From: Noviherbaspirillum suwonense
GTDB taxonomy: Bacteria > Pseudomonadota > Gammaproteobacteria > Burkholderiales > Burkholderiaceae_D
Length of the DNA stretch: 64,000 nucleotides
Assembly: GCF_900182955.1 (NCBI RefSeq)
Contig: NZ_FXUL01000030.1
Coordinates: forward strand, 1 to 64,000
Direction of reading: 5' to 3'
Program-made: the position numbers and the translations under genes
Notes under the pieces: model-generated
Databases searched by the model: none
Told to the model about the DNA's origin: nothing
Seen by the model: only the letters and a program-made list of their open reading frames with translations
In this document: in pieces, positions 24,879 to 33,443 of the stretch
How positions within the stretch are numbered: position 1 is the first letter of the stretch
Layout of the letters: each line of letters starts with the position of its first letter

Positions 24879-26105
24879 TTAGATCTGAACGGGACTACTA
24901 CTTGCTGTTACATCCTCAGCCATCAGACGTGCAATTTCCGCTGCCGAGTACCCGGCCTCAAGTAACACCTCTACAGAATGCTGCCCGAGGTGCGGTGCGG
25001 GTGCTGCCTTAGGGTCAAGCGGCGTGTTTGACCATGAAGTTGGATTGCCCATCGTGTGCAACTTGCCTTCTGTTGGATGCTCGCTTTCTCGGATCAATCC
25101 CACAGCCCGCAGATGCACATCATCGAGCAAGTCCTGCGGCGAATTCATTGGCATGTTCGGAATGTCGGCCGCGTCCAGCAACGCTTCCCACTCTGACACG
25201 GTACGCTCAAGCATGATCCGCCCTACTTCGGCATAGACCTCATCAATATTTGCAGCCCGATTACCGTGAGACGAGAAGCGTGGGTCAACCGTAAAGCGGT
25301 CGGCCTCGCCAATTGCATCAAAGAAATTACGCCAGTGTTTGTCGTTATAGATCAAAACACACAGGTAGCCGTCCTTGGTCTTGTAGGGTCGCCGGTGCGA
25401 GGTCAGCAGACGTGCATAACCCGCATCACCAGCAGGTGGATCAAACGAGAGCCCCGCCATATGGTCACCAAGGATAAACTGCGCCATGGCCTCAAACATT
25501 GGAACAACCACTGCCTGGCCTTCGCCACTCCTCTCGCGGGCAAAGAGCGCGCCAGTGACTGCATACACAGCATGCAGTCCGGTGACGCGGTCAGCCAGCG
25601 TGACCGGGGCATAGCAAGGGTCTTTCGCCCCATAGCGCTGCATGAGCCACGGCACCCCGGTTGCTCCCTGAATCAGGTCATCATAGGCTGCTCTGGCGGC
25701 ATAAGGGCCGTCCTGTCCAAAGCCACAGCAGCTGATATGGATAATCTTCGCATTGCGTGCCTTGACGGAATCGTAGTCAAGGTTAAGACGTGCCAAGGCT
25801 TGAGGACGAACATTCGTGATCAGTACGTCAGCGTGCTCCACCAAGCGCAGAACGACTTCCTGCGCTTCCGGACGTTTGAGATCCAGAACAATACTTCGCT
25901 TTCCCTGATTCGCGTGAAGGAAGATATGTCCCATACCCGGGTTTCGCATCGGCCCAACATGACGCATGTTGTCGCCCTCGGGGGTTTCAATCTTTGTCAC
26001 CTCGGCGCCCATGGAAGCCAGGATCTGGGTCGCATACGGACCCATGATCACGGAAGTCATATCGAGGATTTTAATGCCCGCGAGCGGGCCTGAGCGTTGT
26101 TTCAT
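24879..26105 (-). CDS. CaiB/BaiF family CoA-transferase
   Basis: A 408-residue class III CoA-transferase. IKILDMTSVIMGPYATQILA at the N-terminus, NQGKRSIVLDLKRPEAQ, CCGFGQDGPYAARAAYDDLI. The catalytic Asp is in VTLADRVTGLHAVYAVTGAL (about residue 175). It follows the Bug gene by only 4 bp and precedes the dehydrogenase by 88 bp, so import, activation and first oxidation of one acid are encoded together. It is similar in layout to the CoA-transferase at 15.6 kb. Confidence 0.92.
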   Translation of the reverse strand: MKQRSGPLAGIKILDMTSVIMGPYATQILASMGAEVTKIETPEGDNMRHVGPMRNPGMGHIFLHANQGKRSIVLDLKRPEAQEVVLRLVEHADVLITNVRPQALARLNLDYDSVKARNAKIIHISCCGFGQDGPYAARAAYDDLIQGATGVPWLMQRYGAKDPCYAPVTLADRVTGLHAVYAVTGALFARERSGEGQAVVVPMFEAMAQFILGDHMAGLSFDPPAGDAGYARLLTSHRRPYKTKDGYLCVLIYNDKHWRNFFDAIGEADRFTVDPRFSSHGNRAANIDEVYAEVGRIMLERTVSEWEALLDAADIPNMPMNSPQDLLDDVHLRAVGLIRESEHPTEGKLHTMGNPTSWSNTPLDPKAAPAPHLGQHSVEVLLEAGYSAAEIARLMAEDVTASSSPVQI

Positions 26106-26109
26106 GTCT

Positions 26110-27069
26110 TTATTCCGGTTGAATGCCGGCTTGCTTAATAAGAGTGCGCCAGTGAACTAGCTGATGTTCCACATAGTTCGCAAATTCCTTGGTGCTTGCA
26201 GACGGTCCTACCTGAAAGCCTTGCTGCAAAAGCTGTTCCTGAACCTCCTTATCTGCCAACACCGCAAGAATCTCCGTGTTGAGCTGGTCGACGATCGGCT
26301 TAGGCACGTTTGCAGGCCCGAAAATTCCATTCCAGGAAGTCAGATCGAATCCGGTAATTGTCTGGGCTACCGGAGGAACGTCCGGCAACAGATTTGAAGG
26401 GGCCTTCGTCGTGATGGCGAGCGTTTTCACCTTATTAGCCTTAATCATTGCCATGCCTGAGCCAAGATCAACGACATAGAAGTCAATCTGTCCACCAATG
26501 AGATCGGTCATTGCTTGCGGACTGGACTTATACGGAACGCCAAGCAAATCAATACCAGCTAAGCGTTTGATGGTCTCAGAGGCAACGAGCGATGTGCTGT
26601 TTGGCGTACCATAGGTCAGTCTCCCCGGATTCGCCTTGGCATAGTCGACGAATTCCTTCATGTTCTTAACAGGAAGCTTATTGTTTACGACGACAGCAAA
26701 AGGCAGTTCACCAACCAGCGTGATTGGCGTGAACCCTTTAACGGGATCATAGCTCAGCTGTTTGAAAAGGCTTGGATTCGCGGAATGGCCGGTGTTGGTG
26801 GTCATAAGGAGCGTGTAACCATCCGGCTTCGCATTGGCCACAAAATTGGTCGCAATTTGCGCGCTGGCACCCGGCTTGTTGTCAACAATGACAGTTTGGT
26901 TGAATCGCTCCCCTAATTTTTTCGCCACCACCCGGGCTACGGCATCTGTACCGCTGCCTGCTGCAAAGGGAACAACTAACGAGACAGGCCGTGACGGATA
27001 AGACTGCGCGGCGGCGGGAGCACTTGCAACCGCAAATATGGCGATAAGCATCAAACAAATCAGCTTCAT
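26110..27069 (-). CDS. Bug family (TctC-like) tripartite tricarboxylate transporter binding protein
   Basis: A 319-residue receptor with a short signal peptide (MKLICLMLIAIFAVASAPAA, cleavage near AAAQ). Blocks: RPVSLVVPFAAGSGTDAVAR, DNKPGASAQIATNFVANA, LTYGTPNSTSLVASETIKRL and GVPYKSSPQAMTDLIGGQ. RBS CGGAGA. First gene of its operon. TctA and TctB partners are not nearby. The 27070-27190 upstream stretch shows no recognised operator. Confidence 0.91.
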   Translation of the reverse strand: MKLICLMLIAIFAVASAPAAAQSYPSRPVSLVVPFAAGSGTDAVARVVAKKLGERFNQTVIVDNKPGASAQIATNFVANAKPDGYTLLMTTNTGHSANPSLFKQLSYDPVKGFTPITLVGELPFAVVVNNKLPVKNMKEFVDYAKANPGRLTYGTPNSTSLVASETIKRLAGIDLLGVPYKSSPQAMTDLIGGQIDFYVVDLGSGMAMIKANKVKTLAITTKAPSNLLPDVPPVAQTITGFDLTSWNGIFGPANVPKPIVDQLNTEILAVLADKEVQEQLLQQGFQVGPSASTKEFANYVEHQLVHWRTLIKQAGIQPE

Positions 27070-27192
27070 AGTATCTCCGATAGTTTCAATTTGACCCTGT
27101 AGTCCGGGACGATCATGGCATCATTGACTAGAGAGTCATTCATGTCAAATCGTTAAAACCACTTGCACGATAGCGTTCTGGCGTCTTATTTA

Positions 27193-28581
27193 CTGTCTTC
27201 TGTGTAAGACCCAGCGATTTCTGTCCAAGCAAGTGGGGCCACCTCTGTGGTTCGATGCACTGGTCAGAGGAAGAACCTTCCGGCATTTCATTGGGCGACG
27301 CAAGGCTGGACCGACGTAAAAGTAAATTGTTGGCAAGCATGTTGAACCGTCCGCATGCCAGCATTCCGCAGGCATGCGGCGGGGCAACCGAAATCAAGGC
27401 GGCGTATCGGCTGATCAAACCCGAGGACGTGAACTGTCGTTTTCTAATGGCGCCGCATTGGGACAAAGCCCTGCAGCGCATGGCTGGCGCATCCGTTGTC
27501 TTGTGCATTTAAGATACGACGGAGCTGAAGTTCAATGGACGCCAGATGCAAGGATTGGGACGCCTGAGTTACGACGCCCAGCGGGGCATGTATGCGCATA
27601 TGACGTATGCGGTCACGCCGCATCGGGTGCCGTTGGGCGTGCTCGATTGCTCGATGTGAACCCGTCAACCAGAGGTGAGGCGGCCATTCCTGAAAGTACC
27701 CGCTGGATCGACGGTTACGAACGCATTGCCAAGATGGCAGCACAGTTGCCGGCCACTCGCTTGGTATTAGTGGCCGACCGGGAAGTCGATTTCGGTGCGT
27801 TGCTGGGACGGGCGCAGACGGTGAACTATCCTGCTGATCTGTTAATACGCGCGCGGTACGACCGCAAGCTGCAAGCAGATGACACACAGCTGTTTGCAGC
27901 GTTATCGCAGGCCCCCGCGTTAGGCGAGGTCGTCTCTGCCCTCACGCCAGGGCGTGGCAAGAAAGCCCGGGCGGTAACGCAGTCGGTGTCGGTTGTACCC
28001 AGCGTAATGCGGTTGCCAAGCAATCAGACAACGACCCTGACGGTCGTCCAGGCGATGGAACACCATTCGCCACAAGGCGACAAGCCGGTGCTGGCACTTG
28101 CTGACGAATCGGTCGGTCAACGATCTGGCACAGGCAAGTGAGTTAATCGATTGGTACCGTTGCCGATGGGAAGTAGAACTGTACTTCCATACTGTTAAGA
28201 CGGGCTGCCTGGTCGAGCAACTGCAATTCGAGACGATAGAGCCGGTTGAACGCGCGTTGGCGCGGTACCTAATGGTGGCATGGCGCATTCATTATTTAAT
28301 GCGACTGGGCCGGGATCACCCTGGCCTGGATTGTGAAATTGTGTTCGATACCGACGAATGGAAAGCTGTTTATCTGTTAGAGAAAAAGAAACTGCCTGTT
28401 ATCCCTTACGCTGAATGAAGTCATGCGCATGGTCGGCGCGACCGGCGGATTTATGGGACGCAACGTCGACGGCCAACCGGGCGCGAAAGCCATCTAGAGC
28501 CGAATGCAAGCCCTGCACTTCTTTGTCGAGGGAATGCGCGCTGCGTTCGAAATGGAAGCAGGTAAAAATGATGGGTAAGGA
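27193..28581 (+). pseudogene. IS4-family (IS50/Tn5-like group) element, degenerate transposase
   Basis: The coding part starts at 27255 (LGDARLDRRKSKLLASMLNR, ASIPQACGGATEIKAAYRLI) and matches Tn5-like transposases. It is broken by a stop at 27510 (CAA to TAA before DTTELKFNG), a TGA at 27657 replacing Trp, at least two frame changes before 28142, and a TAG at 28495. The C-terminal part ELIDWYRCRWEVELYFHTVK holds the catalytic Glu region. A possible left end CTGTCTTCTGTGTAAG lies at 27193, similar at its tip to Tn5 ends. It is certainly inactive and lies between two unrelated operons. Confidence 0.85.
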
Positions 28582-28587
28582 GATGCC

Positions 28588-29391
28588 TTATGTGGCTCGA
28601 AGCCCCAACGCCTCGGACATCTCCTTGGCACTAACTATGAGCAGCTCGCCATATTCGGAAACACGTCCAGCGTTTAGCCGTGCGCTTGGCCCGAAGACAG
28701 CTAGCGACCCAGCGACGCGTCCAGTTGTATTGAAAAATGGCGCAGCAATTGCAGTCGCGCCCTGCAGCAATTCATCATGACTGGTCGCATAACCACGTTG
28801 CCGGATGCGCGCCAATTCTTCCGTGTAATTGGCCAAATTCACACTGGTGTCGTGTGTGTATTCCTGCATCTTCATTGCCGATACATCAGCATGCGCCAAA
28901 ATTGCGCGACCGCTGGCCCCCACCATAATGCGCTCGCGATAACCGACGCCGCGTTTAAAACTGAGTGGCTGGGGACTAGGAAGTTCGGCTACGCAAAGTC
29001 GGTACATACCTTGCAGTTCGAATACAGCCACTGTCTCCCCAGTCTGCTCCCACAGATTTCGCAGAATTGGCCTTGCCAGTTCAGCTATGTCCAGCCCGGA
29101 TGTCCAGACATGCGCTAGGTGAGCCACCGACGGGCCTAGCCGGAACTGCTGTGGCTCCCCTTGCGCAGTCAGAAAGCCGCTGCGTTCGAGGGTGTAAAGC
29201 AGGCGGTACAAAGTTGGACGGCTCAAATCCACGCGCTTTAGCAACTCTGCCACCGTCAAGTCAGATCTGTCCGCGGTAAAGGCCATCAGGATGTCCAGTG
29301 CGCGCTCCACGGCCCGCACGCTGTCTCCACTCTTCTCGGATTGCCCAACGTCCTTCTGTTCTTCTTTTGTTTGCGCCCGCTGGAGTTTCAT
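28588..29391 (-). CDS. IclR family transcriptional regulator
   Basis: A 267-residue IclR-type regulator. The winged HTH is at about 27-85 (RALDILMAFTADRSDLTVAE; LKRVDLSRPTLYRLLYTLER) and the effector domain at about 100-260 (GVGYRERIMVGASGRAILAH; GYATSHDELLQGATAIAAPF). The internal ATG at 29391, with AGGA before it, is preferred over upstream starts. It is divergent from the Rieske oxygenase operon, which it probably controls in response to the aromatic substrate. The family often acts as activator of aromatic catabolism. Confidence 0.88.
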   Translation of the reverse strand: MKLQRAQTKEEQKDVGQSEKSGDSVRAVERALDILMAFTADRSDLTVAELLKRVDLSRPTLYRLLYTLERSGFLTAQGEPQQFRLGPSVAHLAHVWTSGLDIAELARPILRNLWEQTGETVAVFELQGMYRLCVAELPSPQPLSFKRGVGYRERIMVGASGRAILAHADVSAMKMQEYTHDTSVNLANYTEELARIRQRGYATSHDELLQGATAIAAPFFNTTGRVAGSLAVFGPSARLNAGRVSEYGELLIVSAKEMSEALGLRAT

Positions 29392-29457
29392 AAAACCATT
29401 CCTTTTCATCGAAGCGGCAAGCCTACTATGCGCTTGCATGACGAACCAGCTTTTCAA

Positions 29458-29485
29458 TTGACACGTCACCGGGCGTTCGTATAAT
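29458..29485 (+). promoter_or_regulatory. Consensus sigma-70 promoter of the Rieske oxygenase operon
   Basis: Perfect -35 TTGACA (29458-29463) and perfect -10 TATAAT (29480-29485) with a 16-base spacer. It points toward the oxygenase gene, whose start is 65 bp from the -10. Two inverted repeats follow: ATAAT-N7-ATTAT overlapping the -10 (29481-29497) and AGGCGG-ACAA-CCGCCT (29502-29517). They are candidates for IclR binding. Confidence 0.7.
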
Positions 29486-29501
29486 GGACTATATTATCAT
29501 C

Positions 29502-29517
29502 AGGCGGACAACCGCCT
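29502..29517. promoter_or_regulatory. Perfect inverted repeat in the oxygenase leader
   Basis: AGGCGG and CCGCCT around ACAA, just downstream of the predicted transcription start. It could be an IclR operator or an RNA hairpin in the leader. Sequence alone does not decide. Confidence 0.4.
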
Positions 29518-29549
29518 TCCCCTACAATCGTTATCAGGAGACTGCGGTT

Positions 29550-30821
29550 ATGAATAAAGAAATGTCTGAAATCCTCGTACGCACCGGTTCAGGAACCAAA
29601 ATGGGCAATCTGATGCGCCGTTACTGGGTGCCGGTGCTGCTGTCAAATGAAATCGCGGAAGCGGACGGTCCTCAGGTGCGCGTCCAAATCTTGGGAGAAA
29701 AGCTGCTCGCTTTCCGTGATTCCGAGGGTCGTCCCGGTTTGATTGACGAATTTTGCTCGCACCGTGGCGTGTCCCTTTACTTCGGCCGCAATGAAGAAAA
29801 TGGCATCCGTTGTTCTTATCACGGCCTGAAATTCGATCGCAACGGCAAGTGCGTGGAAGTGCCATCGGCGCCGCAGACGTGCGCACGGATGAACATTAAG
29901 TCCTATCCATGCATCGAACGTGCCGGCATGCTTTGGGCTTATATGGGACCGGAAGGCAAGATGCCGGCACCGCCAGAACTGGAATGGTGCACTTTGCCCG
30001 ATAGCCATGTTTTTGTCTCCAAGCGCTTGCAAGAGTGCAATTACCTTCAGGCGATGGAGGGCGGCATTGATACTGCCCATGTCTCCTATGTTCACAAGTA
30101 CGAAGTAGATGAAGATCCGATGCATAAAGGAACCAAGGCCCTCGATTACATCAAGGCTGACGGCAATGTGATCTTCGATATTGAACGCACCGATATCGGC
30201 ATGACACTTTTCGGTCGCCGCAACGGCGAGGCGGATTCCTATTATTGGCGCATCACGCAGTTCCTTTTCCCATGGTTCACTCTGATCCCGCCTTTTGGCG
30301 AGCACTCCCTGGCAGGCCACGTCTGGGTGCCGATCGACGATCACAATTGCTGGGCCTGGAGTATTAACTTCCATCCTGACAAGCCCTTGTCCGCCGAAGA
30401 ACGGTGCGACCTCGAAGCGGGTAAAGGCATCCACTGCGAATATGAGCCGGGCACATTCAGGCCCAAGGCAAACAAGGATAACGACTACCTGATCGACCGC
30501 GTCGCTCAGAGGGAAAAACGCGCCTACAGCGGCGTGTTTGGATTTGCAATCCAGGATGCGTCGCTGCAGGAAAGCATGGGACCAATCCAGAACCATGAAG
30601 CCGAGCGCCTTTTGCCGACTGACAAGGCCATCGTGATGGCCCGCCGCATGCTGCATGAAGCAGCCGTAAATCTAGAACTGGGGATTGAGCCGCCGGCCCT
30701 GAACTCTTCGGCGCAGCATGTACGTGCCGCTGGCGTCTTGCTGGATCGAAATATAAGTCCTGTGCAGTGGGGGGAGCAGCATCTGACCGACAGCACGAAG
30801 CAACCGGTTTTTTCCGTGTAA
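29550..30821 (+). CDS. Rieske non-heme iron oxygenase, alpha subunit (phthalate 4,5-dioxygenase-like)
   Basis: A 423-residue terminal oxygenase of the single-subunit (phthalate/vanillate) type. The Rieske [2Fe-2S] ligands are Cys69, His71, Cys88 and His91 (CSHRG, CSYHG). Mononuclear iron ligands Asp174-x2-His177-x4-His182 lie in GGIDTAHVSYVHK. It would hydroxylate or O-demethylate an aromatic acid using electrons from an FNR-type reductase. The start at 29550 follows CAGGAG. Its operon continues with a Bug receptor, an SDR and the first 50 codons of a matching reductase that is cut off. Confidence 0.92.
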   Translation: MNKEMSEILVRTGSGTKMGNLMRRYWVPVLLSNEIAEADGPQVRVQILGEKLLAFRDSEGRPGLIDEFCSHRGVSLYFGRNEENGIRCSYHGLKFDRNGKCVEVPSAPQTCARMNIKSYPCIERAGMLWAYMGPEGKMPAPPELEWCTLPDSHVFVSKRLQECNYLQAMEGGIDTAHVSYVHKYEVDEDPMHKGTKALDYIKADGNVIFDIERTDIGMTLFGRRNGEADSYYWRITQFLFPWFTLIPPFGEHSLAGHVWVPIDDHNCWAWSINFHPDKPLSAEERCDLEAGKGIHCEYEPGTFRPKANKDNDYLIDRVAQREKRAYSGVFGFAIQDASLQESMGPIQNHEAERLLPTDKAIVMARRMLHEAAVNLELGIEPPALNSSAQHVRAAGVLLDRNISPVQWGEQHLTDSTKQPVFSV

Positions 30822-30858
30822 TCCAGCGGTTTTCCGGCAAAAGAACATAGGAGACAAT

Positions 30859-31839
30859 ATGAAAGCCATTTACCGCACTATCGCAGCAGCGCTTTGCCTT
30901 GCCGGCCTCGGCGCTATCGCCACGACCGCAGCAGCGCAGGAATGGTCCCCCAGCAAGCCGGTTCGCATAATCGTGCCCATCGTCGGCAGTACCAATGACG
31001 CGCTTGCACGACTGGTGGCTGAAAAACTTAGTGGTGCGATCGGCCAATCGGTTTATGTTGAGAACAAGCCTGGCGCCGGCGGCAACATCGGTGCGGACAT
31101 GGTGGCAAAGTCACCGCCTGACGGCCATACCCTACTCGTTGGCTATAACGGCCCGCTGGCCATCAATCAAACCCTGTTCGACAAGATGCCATTCGATCCG
31201 GTCAAGGATCTTACGCCCATTACGCTGGCTGTCACCTCGCCTCAGTATCTCGTCGTGAACAATGATCTGCCCGTCAAAACAGTGGGCGAGCTCGTCGCGA
31301 TGGCCAAGGCCGATCCTAGCAAGCTCTCCTATGCCTCGGTTTCCGTCGGGAGCGCATCGCACCTGACGATGGAAATGTTCAAGTCGGCAGCCAAGATCAA
31401 CATTACTCATGTGCCGTACAGGGGTGCCGCGCCAGCCTTGACTGACCTCCTGGCGGGAAATGTGCAAACCGCATTCCTGGTGCCGGGCAATGTGCAGCAA
31501 TACGTCAAGCAGGGCCGGTTGCGTATACTTGCTGTGAGCGGCGACAAGCGCTTCGCCAGCATGCCTGACGTTCCAACAATGATCGAATCCGGCTACCCAA
31601 ATTTCATTGCCACGTCATGGATTGGATTCCTCGCGCCGGCCGGCACGCCAAAAAACATCGTCGACCGCTACAACAAGGAAATTGTCCATATCCTCAACAT
31701 GCCTGACGTGAAGCAAAAGCTGCGCGACATGGAATTCGACGTCGTGGCCAGCACGCCAGTTCAATTTAGCAAGTGGATCGGCACAGAAATTCCACGCTGG
31801 GGCAAGGTGATCAAGGACACCGGTACCAAGGCCGAATAA
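30859..31839 (+). CDS. Bug family (TctC-like) tripartite tricarboxylate transporter binding protein
   Basis: A 326-residue receptor. The signal peptide spans about 1-29 with cleavage near AAAQE. Blocks: KPVRIIVPIVGSTNDALARL, ENKPGAGGNIGADMVAKS, LSYASVSVGSASHLTMEMF and HVPYRGAAPALTDLLAGN. RBS AGGAG. It is 37 bp after the oxygenase gene, so it probably delivers that enzyme's aromatic acid, given its place in the operon. No membrane components are encoded nearby. Confidence 0.92.
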   Translation: MKAIYRTIAAALCLAGLGAIATTAAAQEWSPSKPVRIIVPIVGSTNDALARLVAEKLSGAIGQSVYVENKPGAGGNIGADMVAKSPPDGHTLLVGYNGPLAINQTLFDKMPFDPVKDLTPITLAVTSPQYLVVNNDLPVKTVGELVAMAKADPSKLSYASVSVGSASHLTMEMFKSAAKINITHVPYRGAAPALTDLLAGNVQTAFLVPGNVQQYVKQGRLRILAVSGDKRFASMPDVPTMIESGYPNFIATSWIGFLAPAGTPKNIVDRYNKEIVHILNMPDVKQKLRDMEFDVVASTPVQFSKWIGTEIPRWGKVIKDTGTKAE

Positions 31840-31857
31840 TCAACAAGGAGAATAACG

Positions 31858-32625
31858 ATGACTCGATTGCTTAATAAAACGGCCTTGATCACTGGGGGCG
31901 GTGCGGGCATCGGCGCTGCGTGCGGCCTACTGTTCTGTACCGAAGGTGCGGCGGTAATACTGGTTGATGTCGACGCTGATGCACTTAAACGAACAGAGGC
32001 GCGTATTTGTGATCAAGTGCCAGGTGCGAAGGTCACCACGGTGACCGCCAATGTATCCAGTGATGCCCAGAAGGTCATTGAATCTTGCCTAGGGACAGAC
32101 GGAAAACTGGATATCTTGGTGAACAATGCGGCCATGCGCAATTACGCATTGGTGGCCAACGCAACAGAGGAGGAGTGGCAATCAGTTATCACCGTGAACC
32201 TGATTGGCACAGCCAATTACTGCGCCGCAGCGTTGCCTTTGCTGCGACGCTCCGGTAGTGGCAGCATTGTTAATGTATCTTCCTGCTATGCCGTCACCGG
32301 ACGTAAGGGCATGGGTATCTATGACGCAACCAAGGCGGCCCAACTTGCACTTACCCGCACCCTGGCGCATGAAGAAGCTGCGCATGGCGTGCGCGTAAAT
32401 GCTGTCTGTCCAGGTTCAACGTTGACAGATTTCCATGTTGCCAAGGCTGAATCGGTTGGCAAGAGCGTGGAACAGCTCAAGACAGAGCGCCAGGACACTT
32501 CCCTTCTTGGCCGATGGGCAACGCCCATAGAAATTGCCTATCCGATCCTATGGCTCGCTTCTGCGGAAGCGTCTTTTATTACTGGTGCAACCCTGATGGC
32601 TGACGGCGGCTTATCGGCCATGTAA
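31858..32625 (+). CDS. SDR family dehydrogenase
   Basis: A 255-residue classical SDR: TGGGAGIG (about 12-19), Asp after beta-2 (ILVDVDAD, NAD preference), NNAAMRNY, SSCYAVTG and YDATK with the catalytic Tyr and Lys. In phthalate-type pathways a dihydrodiol dehydrogenase rearomatises the oxygenase product, and this gene is in the right position to do so; that is inference. It follows the Bug gene by 18 bp with RBS AAGGAG. Confidence 0.9.
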   Translation: MTRLLNKTALITGGGAGIGAACGLLFCTEGAAVILVDVDADALKRTEARICDQVPGAKVTTVTANVSSDAQKVIESCLGTDGKLDILVNNAAMRNYALVANATEEEWQSVITVNLIGTANYCAAALPLLRRSGSGSIVNVSSCYAVTGRKGMGIYDATKAAQLALTRTLAHEEAAHGVRVNAVCPGSTLTDFHVAKAESVGKSVEQLKTERQDTSLLGRWATPIEIAYPILWLASAEASFITGATLMADGGLSAM

Positions 32626-32660
32626 TTGGGCTGCTTCTATCATTGAAAGGAAATTGTGGC

Positions 32661-32811
32661 ATGTCGACTCCTCGGCTCACTGCCCTAGTGAAATTAATGC
32701 GGCACGAAACCGATGTTGTCGTGAGCCTGGAACTCAGAACGGCACAACTAGGTACACATTTCCCGGTCTTCAAAGCCGGCTCCAACATCGACGTGCATTT
32801 GCCCAACCCTC
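32661..32811 (+). pseudogene. Oxygenase reductase (phthalate dioxygenase reductase type), N-terminal fragment
   Basis: About 50 codons from the ATG at 32661 read like the start of an FMN/ferredoxin oxygenase reductase: LTALVKLMRHETDVVVSLEL, then PVFKAGSNIDVHLPN. After HLPN, where the flavin-binding RxYS should follow, the sequence becomes unrelated. The enzyme would have been the electron donor of the Rieske oxygenase at the head of the operon. The stretch 32812-32930 is of unclear origin; one frame (VIAQSALVGGADVAVAAAS) vaguely resembles a thiolase segment. Confidence 0.75.
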
Positions 32812-32914
32812 TGGTATGCAGTGCGTTGCGGGGCGATCTGCGTCATTGCCCAGTCGGCGCTGGTCGGCGGCGCAGACGTGGCGGTTGCGGCAGCATCCAC
32901 AGCAACGGAATGGC

Positions 32915-33352
32915 TCAGGGGCTGCCGCGCCCGGCGATGCGGGTTTCGGCGATGCCGGCCTGTGTGCCTTTCAGGCCCACGGGCAAATCGGAGTTCAGGC
33001 TCAGCATCATGCCGCCGGCAATCAGGTGCCCGGTCATGGCGGCGATGATGGGCTTGGCAACGCGGCACTGGCGACCATGGAACGGGTCTTTCATCTTGGT
33101 CACGATGTCCACGCCCTCTTCCTTCTTGACACGTAAAGCCTCACGCAGGTCGAGACCGGCGCAGAAGGTGCCGCAGTCGGCTAAGGTCAGGATGGCCACG
33201 CGCACGTTTTTATCGGCATCGACTTCACCCCACAGATCGTGCAGCCGGTTGGCCGCGACCGATGACAGCGCGTTACGCATTTCGGGCCGGTTGATCTTCA
33301 CGGTGGCAATGCCATCGTGCACTTCGTTCAGAACCGTTTCTGCTTCACTCAT
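32915..33352 (-). pseudogene. Enoyl-CoA hydratase/isomerase, 3'-truncated
   Basis: Opposite in direction to the reductase fragment and joined to it tail to tail. From the ATG at 33352 (CAGGAG upstream) it reads ATVKINRPEMRNALSSVAAN, then CGTFCAGLDLREAL and AKPIIAAMTGHLIAGGMML, the first half of a crotonase. It breaks off after about 145 residues instead of about 260, soon after the second oxyanion segment. The helix that completes the trimer interface is missing, so no activity is expected. Both genes at this junction lost their 3' ends, as expected from a deletion or inversion endpoint. Confidence 0.78.
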
Positions 33353-33443
33353 ATCCTGATCTCCTGGTAAAAATTGCTTGCTCCGCTCATAGGGCGGCCG
33401 ATCCGTCAGCGCCTTGGTTGCGTGGTTCACGGCGTGAGCCATT

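Noticed and set aside
32812-32930. Possible thiolase fragment (VIAQSALVGGADVAVAAAS)
   Set aside because: Too short and only loosely similar; mentioned in the reductase entry but not called.
32643-33359. Long rightward frame of 238 codons covering the reductase start and the hydratase region
   Set aside because: Only its first about 50 codons are coding; the rest is antisense to the hydratase fragment.
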